From Ixodes scapularis (lineage: Eukaryota; Arthropoda; Arachnida; Ixodida; Ixodidae): a stretch of 64,000 bases of DNA. This document shows positions 1-11,499 of this stretch, in pieces (the stretch's first letter is position 1; the number at the start of each line of letters is the position of its first letter). Made by a program: the position numbers and the translations under genes. The notes below the pieces were generated by a model that was not told the origin of the DNA, did not search any database, and saw nothing but the letters and a program-made list of their open reading frames with translations. Location of the stretch: NCBI RefSeq assembly GCF_016920785.2, contig NW_024609857.1, forward strand, positions 130,007,094-130,071,093, written 5' to 3'.

Positions 1-160
1 TTTAGGTGCCAGTTTGACACGGCAAAGTACTGTGGCATGTCTCCACTGACGGAGGCGCATTGACGGCTGGTTGTGGGCGCGCTACAATAACCATGTTCTA
101 TAATTTGAAAAACTTTTTAGGGTGCTTTCAGTGTGCCTTCTGTCAAAGGAAAAACGCCCT
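1..160. other. Unassigned edge sequence
   Basis: No open frame, repeat or RNA signature could be recognised in the left edge of the window before the first MITE. Confidence 0.4.
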
Positions 161-461
161 CCTAGTAAATACTAAAAAAAATCTTGCATGTGTGAGAAAT
201 TTATGTGTCCAATAAACGCATATGATCAAATAAGATCATACAAAAACCGTATAAGAACATATAAGAACAATATAGGAAATATATAAGATTATATAAGATG
301 CTATAAGAAACTGAAAATAAGTTTCTTATAACTTCTAATATAATTTTATATTGTCTTTATATGTTTATATAAGGTTATTGTATGTTCTTATATGATCTTA
401 TTGGATCATATGCGTTTGTTGGACATACAAGTTTTTATACATTTAAGATTTCTTACTAGGG
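161..461. mobile_element. AT-rich fold-back MITE
   Basis: The left end beginning CCTAGTAA and the reverse complement of the right end match, with gaps, for about 100 bp. Both arms carry the words AACGCATATGATC and TAAGATCATA at matching distances, so the 300-bp unit folds into one imperfect hairpin. There is no coding frame, which fits a non-autonomous inverted-repeat element. The superfamily cannot be assigned because no clear target duplication was seen. Confidence 0.6.
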
Positions 462-1903
462 AAGCTCACTCAGCATGGAGAGTGACGCGACCCTCCTTAG
501 GCCTAACCACTTTCACGATTCACTGATCGAAAGCGCACCACAGATGACCACGTGTTTGCTGACATCAATGCATACGGTGGGCGAAACATGTCCGGGGCTG
601 GGCAATTCCTCGACCCCAGCTATGTTGCGTGCACGCGCCGCTCGGTTTCACTGTTGATCACTTCCGCAACTAAACACTTGCAGCCATGAGAGCATGTACT
701 GCTATGCTTGGCCTGGCCTGACGTGGCCTGGCCGCTTGGCGGCGAAAGAAAATTGGCTTGGTGGCTAGCAGAGTTAGACGCAGTTCTAAGCTGACCTCTA
801 AGCTGACTGCGGTGGTAACTACGCACCCACCGGATCAATCAACCACCTCCCTCTCATTATGTGACCCCGCCTTCTGCACATGGTTATGGGCGGGAGTGGA
901 ACACATGGCGAAAGATAGACATATGACTGGTTTAACAAGCATGTAGCTTTTACCACGCTATCAGCTGGTCATTAAACAAAGTATAGTGATGCAGCACAAA
1001 AACATTTCTGCGATTTCAGAATGTGTGAAGGAGAACACACCCTCAAACATCCTGAAACTGTAGAGAGTTTCCTGCAAAGCTACTCAATTTGATTGGCCAG
1101 GCAGTAAACAAAAGATACACTCATCAAAGCACTGTGTCGCCCATGATCAGCCTGCAACTCCCTTCAGTAATTGGGAAACAACCAAAAAGCCACAGAAATG
1201 TAGCAGTGGATCCTGAAACAAAAAAGAAGAGCAAAACGCAGTATTTACACAATATACAAACTGCGTCTGCGAGTGACACTTAAAACTAGCTAGAGTTCTT
1301 TGGGCACCGTCTTTCTCTTACAGATAATTGTGCGCGAGGACGTGCTGTCATTATTTTTCTAGCCCTGTAAACGTCTCCCAAGTCGAAGGTCTCTGACGTC
1401 GGTTTTGCAAACTTCATAAAATCTGCCATTGATCCATTATCAAGTTCTAGAGTAAGTGACAAGTTAAAATTCCAATGGTGGAGGCTCACAGGCATGAAGC
1501 ACGTGCTTGAAGCCCCTCGGCTGTCGAGAAAACACTATGTCAACCACTCCGAAATATTGACTTCGTGCAAAAGAGCGATTGAAGTATGCTGCTGATTCAG
1601 TAGAACTAAATCAAATTCATCAACCATTGTTAGCCGATTCACTATGCGACTCATCGTGATGACGAGACTTGGACTTGGCCAGGGCAATATCTTTTACAGA
1701 GAAATGTTTACTGATTTGACGGACGGTGTCATTTGATTAAGCAGCCTTATTTATTTGCTCTGAAAGAAGCAGATGAAGAGCAGTGAAGAGGAGCAAAACA
1801 CAAATAGTGCTATGCACTACGGCAAGTCGAAGAAGTGATAGGACAAGCGCTACTTGTGGTTCTTCAATTTGTCCTCGCACTGCCATTCGTGTATCACTAT
1901 TGT
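462..1903. other. Mostly unassigned sequence
   Basis: Apart from one weak candidate exon on the minus strand (1322-1446), no gene, RNA or repeat is recognised here. The open frames are short and lack recognisable domains. Confidence 0.4.
1322..1446 (-). CDS. Weak candidate internal exon
   Basis: On the minus strand a pyrimidine-rich stretch ending in CTCTAG is followed by an open frame and then by the donor-like sequence CT|GTAAGAGA. The frame encodes about 41 residues, including the stretch MADFMKFAKPTSETFDLGD, which looks less repetitive than surrounding random frames. I do not recognise the protein. It could be chance, since one exon-sized frame with plausible splice signals is expected now and then in this much sequence. 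Confidence 0.22.
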
Positions 1904-4550
1904 TTAAAGGGGAACTCCGCCGATTTTCTGGTAGACTTCGATTTGGCTGGAAATTTGCAGACCGCGTCAATAACCCTTTCTCAAATGATAACCAAAATAT
2001 TTTCAGAAAAGAAAAATTTTCCGTAAAGTTATTGAATTTTCAAGTTACCCCGGCCGCGAGGGTTCCAGGAGGCGACTCTTTACTGGCAACGATGAAAAAT
2101 CCCTACTTTTCCCTACCCGCGTACGTCACGAATGTGCAGGCAGACGAGCGACTCGGGCAGCCGCGGCCCGCGAAGTGGCTTTCGAATGCCAGCGATCGAG
2201 ACAATTTTTCCGCAGCTTCAAGGTTGAAAGTTCCTTTGCAATGGGTAGCAATATGTGCTCCGCGATAGATCGTAGAAACGGTGCCGGGAAAAAGCTTATT
2301 TTTTTTACTCTTGTTTTCACGTGAGAAAAAAAAAAAGCGTTCCCCGGCATCAATGGAGGTCAGCCACGTCAAGGTGCTTTTGCGCGAGCTGTGTGCCGAG
2401 AAAACTAGTGTCACGTGAAACATTTTCACTTTTGCTCGGAATACATTATAGCCGCGTGCTGCGAGTTGAGTTTTCTTCAGCAGCTGGAACAGCTTCAAGA
2501 GCGGCAAGCGCAAACTCAAGCCGGCTGTGACCACCGTGACCACTACGACATCAGTCCAAAGAAGAGTGCTAATAATATGGAGAAGAATAGTACACAATCT
2601 AGCACTATAGGTGTCGACATTTTGCAAAGTCACATTTGTTATTCACAACTGGTTCAGTGATTTTTTATGTTTTAATTTTTTTTTTTAAACACTATATTTG
2701 TTTCGGACGTCGAATCTAGGTCAGGCTACTCTCGGAGTTCCACTCACGCGGCCGATATGTTGAAGACGAGAAGTGAAACGTCTAAATAAAGTTCAAGTCT
2801 GAATTTAGACATGACTTTCGACATATTGCTATTCCTGTCTGCTATTACAGATGTTTATGGAGCAGGTGTTGAGCTCCATTAAAATACGATAGAGCCTTGC
2901 CTGGTTTGTCAAATGGTTGGCGTGCAATATTCTTTGCAAAAAAAATGGTGAAAACCACTTTAATTTATTCAATTGCGGAGAAATTTTATATAGGTTTGAA
3001 AAGTTTTTTAACCATGAAAATATTAATGTTGTTGAGGGAAGGCATTCAGATTTACAGCTGACGGAAACTGTGCTAAACCAACTTCATTAAAAAAAAATCT
3101 TATATAGAATTACCCTTTTCCCATGTGCTCTTGTGGATGGGTGTTTGAACGCGTTGCATTCTACTCAAAAAGTAAAGAGAAAAAATACGGGTACACATTT
3201 TTTAGCAAATTTTGTTAACTTATTTTTAATTAAAAGATTTATGATGTCTTTCTGTACCTCACGCATTATTGTATCTTCAAGCAAATAATATTTATTTTGA
3301 GATGAACACTGTATTTGTCTATTTTATACGCATTCCAAACCAGTCCCGTGACCCGTATTCAACATTTCTACAATACCCTCAGGGGAGCAGATATTGATGT
3401 TTTTAACCCAAATTTCGTAGCTTTCAAGACTGTTGTAACTAACCTGTGACCATTTTGTTGTGCATCATTACCAAGACGTCAAGCTGTTCATGAGCACAGA
3501 AATTAAACAAACGAATGAATGAATGAATTCCATTGCACCTTGATATTTGGCTTGGTGGTTGCGAAGTTCTTTTAATCGTCATTTTAACACGATCTTCATG
3601 ACCAGTAACCTGCCATCTGATCTACACGAATGCAGTTCATTCTTTTCTATACATTTTATTGTTTACGAGAATTACTTTCTACATGTCTTAGGTCCCAGCC
3701 CAGCACGAACATGTTCATTGCTTTGGAAGGCGAGCAATGTACGCGCCACACGCATGAACGCTGAAAATGGCATCGACCAGGAGCGCTTTTCAGAAATGGT
3801 CTACAGATCTTTTTCTAAATTACTTAAGCAACCCAGGAGCATATTCATGCCACATGGGTAGTTTTACACGTGCTGACGCCTGCAACAGCAACTTTCAAAA
3901 GAAGATCTAAAACAAATGGCAGGTTCCTTCAGGTCCTACGAGCGTGTGGGGCATCTGTGCCTACATTCCGAGCATTTTTGCGGTGCTTTGGCAATTCGTA
4001 AAAAAATATATTGCGCGTCTCTTCAACCTTTCTTCGCCAGCCGTCTTCTAATAAAAGGAGAACGGGTTTACTGGCGATATTACGAAACTAGCGAGCCACG
4101 GCTTGAGCGTAGCGGGTTGCAAAAACGGTTTTATGAAAATTCTAATTGCTTCCGTTTTTTTTTTCTTTTATTTTTTTTTTACTTTCTTATAGTTAGGCAC
4201 GTAGGCCAAGGCCATACTTTGTGCAAATATAGATAAATATCAGCCTCAAACAGCACGAACGGCCAGGTTCTTTTTTTGTTAGACGCGAGAAAGGCGGGCG
4301 CGAGCGTACCCGATTGCCAACCGCGCGCCTCACAGCACACAAGTGACGTCACGCTTGGGCGGCGGGGAAAACTGGGGAAAAACTAAGGAAAACGATCTTT
4401 CGGTTTCGGCAGCAAACAAAATATCACTTTTTTAATTAACTAGAGTGAATCTGGAAGAACGAAATAGCATTTCGGAATCAGGAAGCCATCCGCATTCAGA
4501 TTATGCCTTTGGATTAGGTTGCTCGAAAAGTCGACGGAGTTCCCCTTTAA
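1904..4550. mobile_element. TTAA-flanked TIR element, 2.65 kb, non-autonomous
   Basis: The left end reads TTAA followed by AGGGGAACTCCGCCGATTTTC. The right end is its reverse complement with two mismatches (AGGGGAACTCCGTCGACTTTTC), again ending in TTAA. Subterminal GC-rich blocks near 2105-2170 and 4290-4380, each containing a CGTAC/GTGACGTCA-like stretch, are also loosely inverted. A TTAA target with short TIRs is typical of piggyBac-type elements, which is the family basis of the call. No transposase frame is present, so it would be non-autonomous. Confidence 0.65.
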
Positions 4551-6712
4551 GTAACTTGTCAAGCAGTTCAATTTAGTAACAGTGAAGCGGCTTGTCAGTG
4601 GCCTTGTCACTCAAGCAGGTAACATGTAGACAACAAACCACTTTGTTGGTGATGACCACAACATTTTCATGTCATCTCACACAAGTCGCCCCCAAAAAGC
4701 AAAGCTGATCCTGCACTTATGTTGCAGAATGTATGCATCATCTGACGGCACAGTCTGGAGGGTCACACTGTAGTTCTCTTCAAGCTTTACACTCCCAGTT
4801 TCAATGCGGTGACCGATAAATGTTTGAATGATGCAAAAAAGACATTTCTCTGAATATTATGTTGTCTACCTATTTAACTTATCAAAACTAATTGCACGTT
4901 AATTGGACCTCAAAATAAACGTGTCACGCCGACCTATTAAGCATAACAGCAATCCAGTCATTGTCAAATTAACTGAGGGCAATAAAGAAAGAAACAAGGA
5001 AGTCATGCAATAATTGTATCGGGGAGTGGCAACAGTCACAGGAAGATCTGCTTCAGTTTTTGCAGTATCATCGATTTCCTCATTAGGCAACTGTAATCAG
5101 CTTTGGCCACTGCTCATGCATTACATTTTAGAGTGAAGCACACTGCATCATGGCGTGTTTACTCCGTGACATTCCAACCTTTTACTGGGTTCCCAATTAT
5201 CCTGAATGATACACAAAATTGCGAATAAAAGAAGCAGTTAGACCAATAGGTCACAAAACTCTCTGTAAAACGAGCAGCAGTCTAGATCAGTGCATACAGA
5301 GTGACTCCATGTGGGGCTGTATAGAAGCTTTACAACTACCCCAATAGCTTGTTAAACCAAACGTAATTATCCTCTGCTAAATGTGTGAGCTACATGCCAG
5401 ACACTTCGAATTCCTCACTTACCCCGCTTATAAGTCCTAGAGTTGTACTCACACTGCTTGCGGTTGCTTTGGCATCCAACCCCCCCCCCCCCCCTTTTCT
5501 CCCACACTAAGTGGCAGAAACACTGTTCTTATTCTGCATGTGGCTGATTATTAAAAGCCTTTTGGCTTTTCAATCAAAGTAAATGCACATACTGAAAAGG
5601 AGCCTATTGCCTAATTAGGTTTACGAGAAGATTTTGAATTGCGGTATATATGAAGTTTGTTAGACCTATGGCGGACAATGTTTACCCTCCAAATCAAAGC
5701 AGCACCAAATGTGTCGGCCATTAACCCATGACAACTTCAGATGAGACTAATGACAAAATGTATATGATAATTACAGAACAACCCAATACTATGCCCCAGA
5801 AAGTTGAACAACAAGCTTACGTGAACACTCTTACAAAAAGAGATCTATAATGCCAAAGAATCAATGGAAATAAAAATAGGAATACTTGACTGATCCTTTC
5901 TGAAGTCCCGATCTTGGTATCGATAGCATGCATCGACGCTTTCAATCATGCTTTGAGGTGTGGCCAGAAAACACACTTGAGTGAAGCTCCCAATCATTAT
6001 GCTCTTAGGTGGACAAACGGCTCACTTTAAACAGCTTTTAGCAATAAAAAAAACATGCCAGATAATAACATCACATAGTTTCCGCACAAATAAAACGTAT
6101 AAACCTCCAACACCTCTCAGGGCTAAGGAAACGACCAAGGACGCACAAGAATGACACACCTGATCCCAAAGTGAATGGAATGCCAAGGTGCAAGACCAAA
6201 TGCAAACACACACCCCTCTTCTAAGCAACTAACACTAGCTTTAATTTCTCGGACACCTTCCTGGTAAACAAGAACTAAAATATTAACTATAATTACATGT
6301 GGCGCATCGCCTTCAAGATTGCTGGATGATGTGCAGCTCTGGGAGCTCTTCAAGATTAAAGTGAGCAGAAATTTTTTACTTGGTCTGAAAATGTCTTACT
6401 TTGTACCTTGTTCAGAGTTAAGCAATAACACTGTAGCTATCTACTAACACATTATGTTTGGAAAGTATCACCTACGTGAGACAAGAATGATTCAGACCTT
6501 ACCTATTGTTAACACAGTTCTAAAAAAGACTTGCACAGTCCATCGCAGCATCCTTGTTGCACACATGTGAGTTCTTTTGCCATGCAGATGTGCCCAGATG
6601 CACATTAAATCTCTCTCTGACCGGCCTCCATGTTTACAACAAGGCTGTAACATTTCAGAAGTGTGATCACGTGGCCATAACACTGTGAGGAGTGACTGCT
6701 GTGGTTACATGT
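4551..6712. other. Unassigned sequence with a C homopolymer
   Basis: No supported gene. A run of 15 C lies at 5480-5494. A minus-strand frame near 4900-5088 preceded by an acceptor-like CAG was noticed, but it has no convincing donor and no recognisable domain. Confidence 0.35.
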
Positions 6713-7106
6713 AGCCCAAAAGCGGTGGATTTCTGCTACTAGAACCTCCACATGTAGGGAATGAATTCCCAAGAAGGGCTACGACAGAATGTACAGAAGC
6801 AGAACCGCTGGCTGCATCAGCGAACCCTCTCCAAATTCCAGTCGCTGTTTCGACAGGGACGACGGGGAGCACAAGTTTTGTCAGTAGCGACAGCACCCCC
6901 ACGAGCCAAAGTCCGTGGCAGCACCTGCGACAGCGAGCCCCCCCCAGAATCCCTGTCACCACTTCGACTGGATATTGCAGAAGCACAGGTGATGGCGGTG
7001 GCGCCACCACAAGCCATAGCTACATGGCAGCCGTCCAGCAGCGAGCCCTCCATGAGTATACCATTCATCATCTTGAATGGGAACATGGGGAGCGCAAGCG
7101 TTGGCG
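6713..7106 (+). CDS. Candidate exon, Ser/Thr/Pro/Gly-rich then charged
   Basis: The frame opens directly after an acceptor-like TTACATGTAG and stays open for about 130 codons to a TGA at about 7107. The middle is rich in Ser, Thr, Pro and Gly and contains two related blocks, QIPVAVSTGTTGST and RIPVTTSTGY. The end is charged and helical-looking (HHLEWEHGERKRW), which is reminiscent of the tail of Myb/SANT-like DNA-binding proteins but is not diagnostic. A possible GT donor lies at the end (GGCG|GTGACA). Overlapping frames in other phases are about as long, so the coding assignment is uncertain. Confidence 0.27.
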
Positions 7107-7985
7107 GTGACACATACCTGGGATGGCAAATAATGTTTTGTAGTGACCAAAGTGGCCAAATAGCTGCCAAGCGAAACTCGGCATTCAACTCTAATGATGA
7201 GCCACGCTGTTTCGACTATGATCGACATATGTTTGCCAATTGCACTAAACCACAGAAGCTTGAAGGCTACATCAGTTTTAATAAAATAGGACAATGAGGC
7301 AACAAACTGCCAGTGAAAACAGTGATGAAAGCTCAAGTTAGTTACTTCCAAGACTGCTAAAGAGATAGGAAAACTTGCCATGAACTCCTATTGATATATG
7401 CCATGACGCCTAAACCTCGGCACTGTAGGTGATGTCAGTGGTGTCGTCCCAGGGAACTCAAACTAGGAGTTCACTGAGCAACTCCTGCTTGACCAGGGCT
7501 GCACGGATTATAAATGTGAAGATCATATATTTTATGTTACATAAATGACAAGAGATAAAAAAGGCACAAACAATATCATACCTGCCAAGTTTGGATAAAT
7601 CAAATCCGCGAGAATATCTAACCAGAGGTGTTTAAGAAGAACTATTGACAACAAATTTACATGAAGACGACTTCATTATTTATATATTTCACTGCTCATG
7701 CTCACGGGATTGCAGCCGTCTGTTGTGATGGCGAAAACTCCTTATTTAGGTGCAGAAGGGAGGGTGGGGGGCGGGGGTAATTTGTGTTTTCCAGGAGCTT
7801 TTTCTGTTAATCGCACAACTGGTCAAAATTCAGAAGTCTTCCGGGTAGTACGGAAAACTTGGCAGGTATACAATACTAACAGACACAATTTGCTACCGGC
7901 AATGCCAAAAGATAATGCAGGTTGGATGAGCTAATCATAAAGATACTTCGAACAACATTCACCCTATAGGGTGTATTCACGCAAG
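7107..7985. other. Unassigned sequence
   Basis: No gene, RNA or repeat structure recognised. A G-rich patch near 7760 is the only compositional feature. Confidence 0.35.
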
Positions 7986-8405
7986 GCTAGCGAGCAGTGC
8001 ACTTTGGGTACATCACCATATCTGTGCTCGTGATAGCAGACAGCGGTGCACGCACAGCCTCACGAACCACACTATGCAGTGAATCTTTCTCCGGTTCAGC
8101 TGACACCACGCATGAAAAAGGTGTTGCTCTCGTGCGACACTTTTCTGTTGCACAAGGACAAATGATGAACTGGGAAAAAAAATACGAGGACAGCAGTCGT
8201 TGCACATTGCCAGTTTTTGCGAATCCCGAGAGTCCGAACACACATGGAAAATGGCTCGGTCGCTCTCCTTGAAACAAGAATGACTCACTTGCATCAACGG
8301 GCAAAGCCCGAACAAAAATCATAAGTGGAGAGTATCTGAGCATGTTAGTGAAGTTGCTCAGTGCACGTCTGTTTGTGTGGGGCTTGTGACTTTCCACATG
8401 GCAGC
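7986..8405 (-). repeat. Diverged dispersed repeat, copy 1
   Basis: The minus strand aligns by eye with 17331-17682 of the plus strand over about 330 bp at roughly 65-70 percent identity. Shared landmarks in the same order include GAGTCATTC, GGGATT, GCAA/CACCTGCTGTC, GAGAAAGATT and CATCACAGATA-like words. The open frames seen here on both strands are not conserved between the copies, so I treat it as a repeat and not a gene. Confidence 0.5.
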
Positions 8406-9261
8406 ACCTTGGGCCGCGGGAAGGTGGCGTCGTGGAGTTGGGGCGACGTCTCCTCATACAAACGGCTTTGGATGGGGAGACGCAGCGCGGGATTTTTAAG
8501 GAAACAAGAATCGAGTAACCTCTGTGGGGGACTGCCAACGCTTGCAGTGTTGCTGCTTTTTTTAATGCAAAAACATCCGTTAGCTACTTAAGCCGGATTT
8601 CTCGATACAATATCTGGCCCCGTAACAAAAGGAGAAGGTAAATCTGTGTCGCGTGTATGTGGAGCAGCAGTACAAACTCCTTCACATCAGCACCCTATGC
8701 GGAGGTGGCAGAGAATGGATGTGCACTCCACCCGATTGGCTGCGGCGCAAGGAGGTAAATCCGCGCCTCACATACATGATCCGGCTTTTGACTTCCGTCG
8801 TCCGCCGCCGGCGATCGACCAGACGACCCGTAAGGGTTTATTTCATTACCATCCAGAATATGCATCGGGCTTGGGCAGCTAGGCTGCCAGGCTATAGGAG
8901 CGCTGGGAACCCAAAGAAGAACTGACGCGGGACGGGGCGCTCCTTATTTAGCTTGAAGACAAGACAGAGCCGCCCCCTGAACTGTGGTACGTTGACTTGG
9001 TGAAGACCGGCGGGTCGAGTGGCCCACAATGAAGCGGCAGTATCTGACGTCAATGATTGTAGTAAACCATTAATAAAATAAATTGTTTACTCAAAATTTG
9101 TGTCGTCGTATTCACAGTGAGCTGTGGCGTATGTCTCCCGATGAATGCTATCGCAATAATTCGACAGCCAATAATAGTGGTTTCTGCAGCCAAATTTTTT
9201 TTTTTCATGATGTAGTTTTTAGCAAAAATGCAGTGAACATTGCGACAACATCGCTAGCGCT
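8406..9261. other. Unassigned sequence left of gypsy A
   Basis: No supported gene. The region 8640-8930 has two overlapping plus-strand frames of 78-90 codons with no recognisable domain. Confidence 0.35.
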
Positions 9262-9266
9262 GGTGT

Positions 9267-9435
9267 TGTATCGGTGCTCGGTTGCGCCCGAAAGAAATGC
9301 GACTGACTCCGTGTCACGGCAAACCAAAAAGAAGCTTTATTCCCTCGTGGCCCTGCACAAGTCACGGGCCCCACGGCATGCGCGTGCGTGCCTCGCTTAT
9401 AGAAAGCGGGAAGTTCAAAAGAGGCTCACGCCAGA
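9267..9435 (-). repeat. 3' LTR of gypsy A
   Basis: The 169-bp block matches the split LTR at 13715-13851 plus 16438-16471, with few differences over its length. It begins TG on the plus strand and is preceded by the GGTGT duplication. Because the element reads on the minus strand, this left copy is the 3' LTR. Its inner end reads CCAGA where the other copy has CCACA. Confidence 0.85.
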
Positions 9436-9476
9436 ACTCCCTCTGGGGATAAATAAGAGTTTTGAGTAGTCTGTAG

Positions 9477-10738
9477 TTATTCACCAAACCGCTGGAAGGC
9501 AAACGCTTTTCTTCCAGCCTTCGTCACTGTCACGGGTACTCTGCAGTCTTGCCTCGATGATTGAGACTGCGAAGCCTGCTGCAATGGTGGTGGATGCTCC
9601 ATGACGTCTTCCCCGGGTAAAGCAGGTCTATCAGGAGCGGTCGTGTTGGCTGGCCACAATACCAGCTCGTCGCGTTAACCAGAATTAGCCGAAATTCTGT
9701 TGAGGGCTCTTCAGTTGCGACAGACGTCCCCTCTTGTGGTTCTGACCCAGTAAGACCTTGGCGTGTCCGCTTGACGGAGGACCTCCCCTGGGCACTTGAG
9801 GTCCTTCAACCACACAGTCGATCCGGGACTCCGTTTGGGCCGCCGTCGAGCTGCATGTCGGCGGTAGAAGTGTGCCCGTTGGCGCTCTTTGACTTGACGG
9901 TCGCGTCTAGGCACGACGTTGTTGTTACTTGGCCGTGTGTCAGAAGAGCTGGGTACACCGGGATCCGCGTCCGCAGACGTCACCCCATGAGGAGTTCGGC
10001 TGGAGTCCACCCTGTCGGACCCGGGGTATCCCGGTACGCAAGTAGAGCTAAGTACTGGTCCTCTGCTTTCTCAAGCAGATTCTTCATGGTCTGCACGGTG
10101 CGCTCGGCCTCTCCATTCGCCTGAGGATGATGAGGGCCGCTGGTAATGTGCTGGTAACCGTAGTTCCGGTCGAACTCTGCGAAAGCATCACAGGAGACCT
10201 GTGATCCATTGTCGCTTACTACCGTTGCAGGTATCCCATGGCTGGCGAATATGCTCTTCAGACGTTCGATGACAGCCTCAGCTTTCGTTGACGATAGATA
10301 GGCGATCTTGGGAGAGCGAGACCTGTAGTCAACGCAGAGCAAATACTCCTTGCCTCGCAGATGAAACAAGTCGATCCCAACCATTCGCCATGGCAGAGAT
10401 GGCGTCACCGTTGGCATGAGAGGCTCGGCATTTTGTTGACGTACCTTCGTGTATACAACACAGTTATTGACAACCCTTCTCAGTTCGGACGACAAGCCTG
10501 GCCACCAGACAGCTTCTTTCGCGCGCTGCCTGCACCGTCCAATTAGATGATGTCCCTCGTGGAGTCGTTTCAGCATCTCCTTCCTTGGGTGGCAGGAATA
10601 AGGAGGCGGGTTCCGTAGAGCAGAAAGCCTCCGCAGTGGGACAGGCTTCCTCTGTACTGCCAAAAGGGCGACACGTCGAGAGGAAGTCTTGACTTTGATG
10701 GCCATCTGTTTATGCAGTACTCCCGAAGCATCTGGCAA
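9477..10738 (-). pseudogene. Integrase of gypsy A, frameshifted
   Basis: The frame at 9980-10738 holds the integrase: an N-terminal zinc-binding HHCC region (HEGHH, then NCVVYTKV) and the DDE core, with Asp in VGIDLF, Asp in VVSDNGSQ and Glu in QANGEAER. The second cysteine of the expected C-x2-C pair appears as Tyr (CVVY), so zinc binding is probably lost. The C-terminal tail continues in other frames at 9711-10010 and 9477-9659, which implies at least two frameshifts. The enzyme would insert retrotransposon cDNA into host DNA, but this copy cannot encode an intact protein. Confidence 0.85.
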
Positions 10739-11268
10739 ACTTTGTCTTTCTCCTGGGCATCTTTGACTGGGTGCAGAGTGCTGCTTCGGAGTCCCATCAC
10801 TGCTCCAGCAGTGAATGACTGAACCTCAGCGCAGGTCAGTGTCTCCGCTGGCTTTTCCTCACTCACCGGAGCCCTTGATATAGTATCAGCCGTCGCGATG
10901 CTCTTGCCAGGAACATACTGCATTCTGTAGCTGAACCGCATCAGACGCATGCGGAAGCGCTGGATACGAGGAGGGAGCACATCCAGTGGCGACTTTCCCA
11001 AGAGCGTCAGCAAAGGTTGACGATCGGTCTGGAATGTTGCTGTTAGGCCCCCCAAAAAGTCTTGCAACCGCTCTGCTCCCCAGCTCAAAGCCAATGCTTC
11101 ATTTTCCACCTGATCGTATCGGGTTTCAGTCGGGGTAAGGGACTTTGATGCGAAGGCCACAGCTCTTTTCCTCCCATCCGGCTGGACCTGAAGCAAGACT
11201 GCTCCTAACACGTGTGAAAACGCATCCGCCGAGAGTATTGTGGGATACGACGGATTGTAGTGAGTCAT
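10739..11268 (-). pseudogene. RNase H and linker of gypsy A
   Basis: The frame spanning 10570-11268 begins inside the RNase H domain. It includes the first catalytic Asp in ILSADAFSHVLGAVLLQ, the typical FASKSLTPTE and ENEALAL segments, and the gypsy linker VPGKSIATADTISRAP. The domain removes the RNA strand from the RNA/DNA hybrid during reverse transcription. The frame then runs out of phase with the integrase that follows. Confidence 0.85.
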
Positions 11269-11499
11269 GCAACAATCTCAACAGAGGAGATCCTTGCCGA
11301 CTTGCAGATCGGCTGCTTGTGAGGGACCCCAGGTCCACTCCGACGTTTTTCGAAGCAGGTCTCTGAGCGGCACCGTAATTTGTGCCAAGTTCGGAAGAAA
11401 CCTTTCCAGATGGTTAGCTAATCCAAGGATCCGACGGACGCCGGCAGGATCATCTGGAGCCGGAAGATCTCTGATTGCCTTGACCTTTGCTGGGTCCGG

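Noticed and set aside
2103..2633. 176-codon minus-strand and 161-codon plus-strand frames
   Set aside because: They overlap each other inside the TTAA-bounded element and show no transposase motif.
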